In this document: piece by piece, positions 60,464-64,000 of the stretch
Position numbering within the stretch: position 1 is the first letter of the stretch
Layout: each line of letters starts with the position of its first letter
Source: Hyphomicrobiales bacterium
GTDB taxonomy: Bacteria; Pseudomonadota; Alphaproteobacteria; Rhizobiales; Beijerinckiaceae
Direction: 5' to 3'
NCBI GenBank assembly: GCA_947455025.1
Contig: CANGLU010000002.1
Coordinates: 1-64,000, forward strand
Length of the DNA: 64,000 nucleotides
The notes under the pieces: model-generated
What the model saw: only the letters and a program-made list of their open reading frames with translations
What the model was told of the DNA's origin: nothing
The model's database searches: none
Position numbers and translations under genes: made by a program

Positions 60464-61243
60464 TCAGAAGGCCGAGCGGAACGCGCCGCCATCGATCAAA
60501 AGATTTTGTCCGGTGATGTAACCGGCATGCGCACTCGCAAGGAACGCTGCAAGATTGCCGAATTCATCCGCTTCGCCCAATCGTTTGGCTGGAACCCCAT
60601 TAATCCGATCCGCGCGGATTTTATCTTCCGGAACATTTTGCCGCGCAGCCGCATTGGCAAAATTATTGCGAATACGGTCGGTGTCAAACATGCCAGGCAA
60701 AATGGCATTGATCGTCACATTCGCATGCGCCACATCACGCGCAACGCCCGCCAAAAAGGCCGTAAGGCCGGCACGCGCACCGGAGGAGAGATCGAGGCCA
60801 CTCAACGGCGTTAAAACCGAGGCGGACGTGATATTGATAATGCGCCCGAATTTCCGCGCCACCATGCCATCAATCACCCGTTGAACGAGCTCAATTGGCG
60901 TCACCATATTTTGCACAACGCCGCCTAAAATGGCCTCACGGTCGAGTGTGCGAAAATCCTTGAGCGGTGGGCCGCCATTGTTGTTGATCAGAATATCGGG
61001 CTCAGCGCACGCTGCAAGGAGGGCGTCCTGCACGCTGCGTTCGGATACATCGCCGCCAACCTCATGAACAACCGCGCCCGTCTTCTCGCGAATTTCCTTC
61101 GCGGTCGCGGACAGAATATCCAATTGGCGGCCATTGATGGTGATTTCACATCCGGCTTCGGCGAGGGCCATGGCGCAGCCTTTGCCCAATCCTTTGCTTG
61201 AGGCACAAATAATGGCCTTACGGCCGGCAATTCCGAGATCCAT
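60464..61243 (-). CDS. SDR family oxidoreductase
   Basis: The 259-residue short-chain dehydrogenase has AIICASSKGLGKGCAMALAEAGCEITINGRQ, a variant cofactor loop with ASSKGLGKG instead of TGASxGIG. INNNGGPPLKDFRTLD and NITSASVLTPLSGLDLSSGARAGLTAFLAGVARDVAHANVTINAILPG follow. The usual YxxxK is replaced in this region by SSGARAGLTAF, in which the Tyr and Lys are missing. A related SDR subgroup with the NNNGGPP motif shows the same substitution, so the reaction may differ from a normal dehydrogenase. The end GYITGQNLLIDGGAFRSAF is typical. It reads toward the EamA gene. Confidence 0.87.
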   Translation of the reverse strand: MDLGIAGRKAIICASSKGLGKGCAMALAEAGCEITINGRQLDILSATAKEIREKTGAVVHEVGGDVSERSVQDALLAACAEPDILINNNGGPPLKDFRTLDREAILGGVVQNMVTPIELVQRVIDGMVARKFGRIINITSASVLTPLSGLDLSSGARAGLTAFLAGVARDVAHANVTINAILPGMFDTDRIRNNFANAAARQNVPEDKIRADRINGVPAKRLGEADEFGNLAAFLASAHAGYITGQNLLIDGGAFRSAF

Positions 61244-61347
61244 GACGCGTACTCCCTATCGCTCTTCTACAAGGATAAGACGGCATAGCCCGGAAGGATG
61301 CAAGGGCCAATCGCGGACATCTGCCATTCCCAAACAGAATGCGGGGG

Positions 61348-62010
61348 TTATGCGCCTTGCTCAAGGGCCGGATTGCGTTCGTCGCCACCCTCATCCCCGT
61401 CCACCTGATCATTGGCGGCCGGCCCCAGGGGCGTCTCGCTCAGGGTAAGGGGCCCATAGGAATGGATAATGTCCGTTAATCGGCTTTTGACGTGTCGTTG
61501 AATTTCCGCCAGCGCTTCAAATCGGCGCATCGATGTCATTTGTTCGGATGATAAACGCACCAGTTCGGTCAGCTGATAGTCCAGCTCGGCTATAGCGTCA
61601 TTTTCGCTGTTCGATTCAACAAGGCGCGCGGCGATATCGCGGGCCGCATCGGCCACAACGGCCATTTCGATGCAGGTCTTTTCGCTTGTCAGAACAAACT
61701 CGTTGAGCTTTTGCGGGCCGTCTTTCGTATTTGAAACGTCGCCTGTTAAAGCCGCGACAAGCGTATCGATGTCGCCGCTTAATCCGATCAGCTTCGTCCG
61801 CATTTCAATGCTGCCATCGAGCGGACCGGAGCGGGCGATCACGCGTTCCAGACGCGACAGGGATTTTAACAGGCTTACCGTTTCCGCTTGCCGGTTACGC
61901 ACGGCGAATTCAGCCAAAAACCAGCGCCCACGGGCAGTTTCCATAACCGCCTGTTCAATTGCCTCAAAGCTTTCCTCGTCGGCCAGGGCAGCCTGCGACC
62001 GGTCATCCAT
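61348..62010 (-). CDS. Conserved alphaproteobacterial hypothetical protein, coiled-coil
   Basis: The 220-residue protein is not in a family I can name. Residues 15-45 (EAIEQAVMETARGRWFLAEFAVRNRQAETVSLLKSLSRLERVI) contain ARGRWFLxEFAxRNR, a motif I associate with uncharacterised Hyphomicrobiales proteins. The rest is helical with coiled-coil character up to about residue 185, and the C-terminal 30 residues are acidic and probably disordered. A resemblance to CheZ-like helical bundles is only superficial. It is divergent from the mlaE operon. Confidence 0.7.
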   Translation of the reverse strand: MDDRSQAALADEESFEAIEQAVMETARGRWFLAEFAVRNRQAETVSLLKSLSRLERVIARSGPLDGSIEMRTKLIGLSGDIDTLVAALTGDVSNTKDGPQKLNEFVLTSEKTCIEMAVVADAARDIAARLVESNSENDAIAELDYQLTELVRLSSEQMTSMRRFEALAEIQRHVKSRLTDIIHSYGPLTLSETPLGPAANDQVDGDEGGDERNPALEQGA

Positions 62011-62055
62011 GGTTTATTTCGTCCTGAGCTTAGATTTTAGCCAAAAAGAGCGTGT

Positions 62056-62202
62056 ATGAACGGCAGTATAGCTGCGTTATCTCAACGGATCGTTACCGAG
62101 ACCTGTGGTAATTTCGATGGCAACTATGCTGTTGACGGCTCTCAAACGATCATCGCGGCGCACCTTACCGGCATGATATCTGAGGCTGGAGTGGCGCAAT
62201 AA
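62056..62202 (+). CDS. Possible small ORF of 48 aa before mlaE
   Basis: An ATG at 62056, preceded by AAAGAG, opens 48 codons that end in TAA 21 bases before the mlaE ATG. The product starts MNGSIAALSQRIVTETCGNF and shows no recognisable motif. It could be a leader peptide or simply chance, as the frame is short. Confidence 0.25.
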   Translation: MNGSIAALSQRIVTETCGNFDGNYAVDGSQTIIAAHLTGMISEAGVAQ

Positions 62203-62223
62203 GGCATGTGAGCGGGCGATAAT

Positions 62224-63354
62224 ATGGCTGAAAGGCCCGGATTTACCTTTTCGACGGGACCAGGCGGACGCCTTCTGTGGTTGGAGGGCGCCTGGTCGTC
62301 GGCCTATGCGGATGATGTTGAACGGACCGCCGATCTTTTACAAAAAACCTCCGGAACCGGACCGCTGATCATTGATTTGAGCCGATTGGCATCGTTCGAC
62401 ACATTGGGCGCCCTGTTGATCAATCGGGCGATACGCGACTGGCAGGGGGCGGGCCGGATTATTTCCATTCAAGGGACGAGCGAGGCTACCCGTGTCCTGC
62501 TTGACGAGATTCGCCTTGTACCCGCGCCCGTCATTGTTGCGTCAGGAGAAAATAAAGCCGTTGGTCTCGTCGCCGATATTGGCGAAAGCGTCGTCATTGC
62601 CGGTCGGGATTTTATGGGCTCGACCAGCTTTCTTGGCCAAGTCATCGCGGCTTTCGGCAAACTCATCCTCGCACCCTATCGGATCAGGTTTACCTCGATC
62701 GTCGCTCAAATCGAACACGTCGCTTTTCGGGGCGTGCCAATAATCATGCTGATCTCGTTTCTTGTCGGCGCCATCGTGGCGCAGCAGGGCATTTTTCAAC
62801 TGAACCGATTTGGTGCATCTACCTTTGCCGTAAATCTCATCGGCATTCTGGTCCTTCGAGAATTAGGCGTCTTGCTGACATCGATTATGGTGGCGGGCCG
62901 ATCAGGCTCGGCCTTCACCGCCGAATTAGGATCGATGACAATGCGGGAAGAGGTTGATGCACTTCGCGTCATGGGGTTAGATCCTATCGAAATATTGGTA
63001 CTGCCGCGCGTCATAGCTCTGGTTGTCGGTTTACCTTTGCTGACCTTTATCTCTGATCTTTCGGCGCTGTTTGGTGGCGGCGTCGTATCTTGGCTTTATG
63101 CGGGCATATCGAGCGACGTCTATTTGGAGCGCTTGAAGGACGCGATTGCCTTACAAACCATTTTTGCGGGCCTGATCAAAGCGCCCTTTATGGCGTTGGT
63201 TATTGCGCTCGTTGCGTGTGGTGATGGACTTTCGGTTCGGGGGTCAGCGGAATCGCTTGGTCGTCAAGTAACCGATGCGGTGGTCAAATCGATCTTTATG
63301 GTCATCGTTGTCGACGGTATTTTCGCCATGTTTTTTGCAGCGATCCGTTTCTGA
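62224..63354 (+). CDS. mlaE: MlaE family ABC transporter permease with STAS domain
   Basis: The 376-residue protein has an N-terminal STAS-like domain (residues 1-105, LLWLEGAWSSAYADDVERTADLL and IIDLSRLASFDTLGALLINRAIRDW). The MlaE permease follows with FRGVPIIMLISFLVGAIVAQQGIFQLNRFGASTFAVNLIGILVLRELGVLLTSIMVAGRSGSAFTAELGSMTMREEVDALRVMGLDPIEILVLPRVIAL. The RSGSAFTAELGSM and EEVDALRVMG segments are diagnostic. It moves phospholipids across the inner membrane as part of a system that maintains outer-membrane asymmetry. The fused STAS is usual in alphaproteobacteria. It is followed at once by the ATPase. Confidence 0.95.
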   Translation: MAERPGFTFSTGPGGRLLWLEGAWSSAYADDVERTADLLQKTSGTGPLIIDLSRLASFDTLGALLINRAIRDWQGAGRIISIQGTSEATRVLLDEIRLVPAPVIVASGENKAVGLVADIGESVVIAGRDFMGSTSFLGQVIAAFGKLILAPYRIRFTSIVAQIEHVAFRGVPIIMLISFLVGAIVAQQGIFQLNRFGASTFAVNLIGILVLRELGVLLTSIMVAGRSGSAFTAELGSMTMREEVDALRVMGLDPIEILVLPRVIALVVGLPLLTFISDLSALFGGGVVSWLYAGISSDVYLERLKDAIALQTIFAGLIKAPFMALVIALVACGDGLSVRGSAESLGRQVTDAVVKSIFMVIVVDGIFAMFFAAIRF

Positions 63355-63362
63355 GGGGGATG

Positions 63363-64000
63363 ATGGCTGATCCTTCACACACCCCGCACCGCGAAGCGCT
63401 CAAGGAGGTGATTATCTCCGTGCGCAATCTTGTCGTGGCCTTCGGTCCCAAGCGGGTAATGGATGGGCTGACGATCGATGTACGGCGTGGCGAGATTATG
63501 GGATTTATCGGACCATCGGGGTCTGGAAAATCCGTCCTGATGCGGAGCATTTTAGGGCTGATCAAAAAGTCGTCCGGACACATCACGGCCTTCGGTTCAG
63601 ACCTTGATCGCATCTCACAGGCCGATAGGCGGTTGATTGAACGTCGCTGGGGCGTTCTCTTTCAGCAAGGCGCACTTTTCTCCTCGCTGACCGTGTTACA
63701 AAATGTCCAAGTTCCGATGCGGGAATATTGGCATTTGTCGCCCCGTTTGATGGACGATCTGGCCTATGCGAAATTGGCCCTTGTTGGATTAAAGCCGGAT
63801 GCCGCTTCGAAATTCCCATCCGAATTATCTGGCGGCATGATTAAACGTGCGGCCCTCGCTCGTGCCTTAGCACTTGATCCCGAAATTGTTTTTTTGGACG
63901 AACCTACCTCCGGGCTTGATCCCATCGGGGCATCCGAATTTGACGAGCTGATCGTAACATTACGTAACACGCTCGGCCTCTCGGTCTTTATGGTGACGCA
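63363..64000 (+). CDS. mlaF: MlaF family ABC transporter ATP-binding protein (partial)
   Basis: The frame is open from an ATG to the end of the window. The product has VIISVRNLVVAFGPKRVMDGLTIDVRRGE, Walker A GPSGSGKS, a Q-loop in GVLFQQGALFSSLTVLQNVQVPMREY, the signature LSGGMIKRAALARALA, and Walker B IVFLDEPTSGLDPIG. VLFQQGALFSSLTVxxNV is typical of MlaF. It powers lipid transfer with MlaE. Two adjacent ATG codons occur after GAGGGG, and the second has better spacing. The C-terminus and the expected mlaD gene lie beyond the window. Confidence 0.93.
   Translation, partial: MADPSHTPHREALKEVIISVRNLVVAFGPKRVMDGLTIDVRRGEIMGFIGPSGSGKSVLMRSILGLIKKSSGHITAFGSDLDRISQADRRLIERRWGVLFQQGALFSSLTVLQNVQVPMREYWHLSPRLMDDLAYAKLALVGLKPDAASKFPSELSGGMIKRAALARALALDPEIVFLDEPTSGLDPIGASEFDELIVTLRNTLGLSVFMVT

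Noticed and set aside
1-64000. tRNA genes, CRISPR arrays, riboswitches such as a THI box
   Set aside because: Intergenic regions were read for cloverleaf motifs, regular direct repeats and known riboswitch cores. None was recognised by eye.

Overview
The window looks like an ordinary chromosomal segment of an alphaproteobacterium, most likely Hyphomicrobiales (Rhizobiales). The support is gene content and order: rplM-rpsI, pyrB followed by a degenerate pyrC, plsY-dprA, ruvX divergent from gatC-gatA, a TopA with a Lys/Ala tail, a two-domain cold-shock protein, UPF0176/TrhO and DUF3297. Base composition is moderate in GC throughout, apart from one very AT-rich island near 8.23-8.52 kb. I see no tRNA, rRNA, CRISPR array, insertion sequence, prophage or integron.

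Layout: 0-4.7 kb holds ribosomal protein genes, an MFS transporter, a flavin reductase, slyX and two conserved membrane proteins (DUF1003, DUF4337) separated by three inverted repeats. 4.8-8.1 kb holds two c-type cytochrome genes and xsc (sulfoacetaldehyde acetyltransferase), all on the minus strand. 8.2-9.7 kb holds the AT-rich island, a double cold-shock-domain protein and a DUF192 protein. 9.7-23.1 kb is a housekeeping block: topA, pyrB, pseudo-pyrC, plsY, dprA, ruvX, gatC, gatA and gatB. 23.2-31.9 kb is catabolic: two GSTs, a GNAT gene with a premature amber stop, and a minus-strand set (NCS1 permease, AbgB-like M20 hydrolase, DmpA-like P1 peptidase, methyltransferase) divergent from an alpha-hydroxy-acid dehydrogenase. 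32.0-40.8 kb holds cspA, an adenine-deaminase-type enzyme, an SDR-BKACE pair, an arylformamidase-like hydrolase, a nitroreductase, a haloacid dehalogenase, an EamA exporter, trhO and cfa.

40.9-41.8 kb is the most distinctive part. A 54-codon reading frame lies behind a near-consensus sigma-54 promoter. It is followed by a stand-alone flgM (anti-sigma-28) behind a sigma-28-like promoter, and that gene ends in a good intrinsic terminator. No other flagellar gene is in the window.

41.8-49.1 kb contains folate synthesis in two blocks, pabB-pabA-pabC on the minus strand and folP-folB-folK on the plus strand. Between them lie coxG, a Rossmann-like unknown, dienelactone hydrolase and glutathione peroxidase. 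49.2-53.9 kb has a ring-cleaving dioxygenase, a DCC-family protein and a marR-emrA-emrB efflux operon with two operator-like palindromes at its promoter. 54-56.7 kb has a rhodanese and a form II CoxL-like molybdenum hydroxylase large subunit without its usual small and medium partners. 56.8-61.2 kb is a minus-strand series (XRE-cupin regulator, MFS overlapping thiD, EamA, SDR). The window closes with an uncharacterised coiled-coil protein and the start of an Mla-type lipid transport operon (mlaE, mlaF cut by the window edge).

All functions are assigned by reading motifs and family resemblance. No database search was possible. Start codons were chosen from visible Shine-Dalgarno spacing where several were available.
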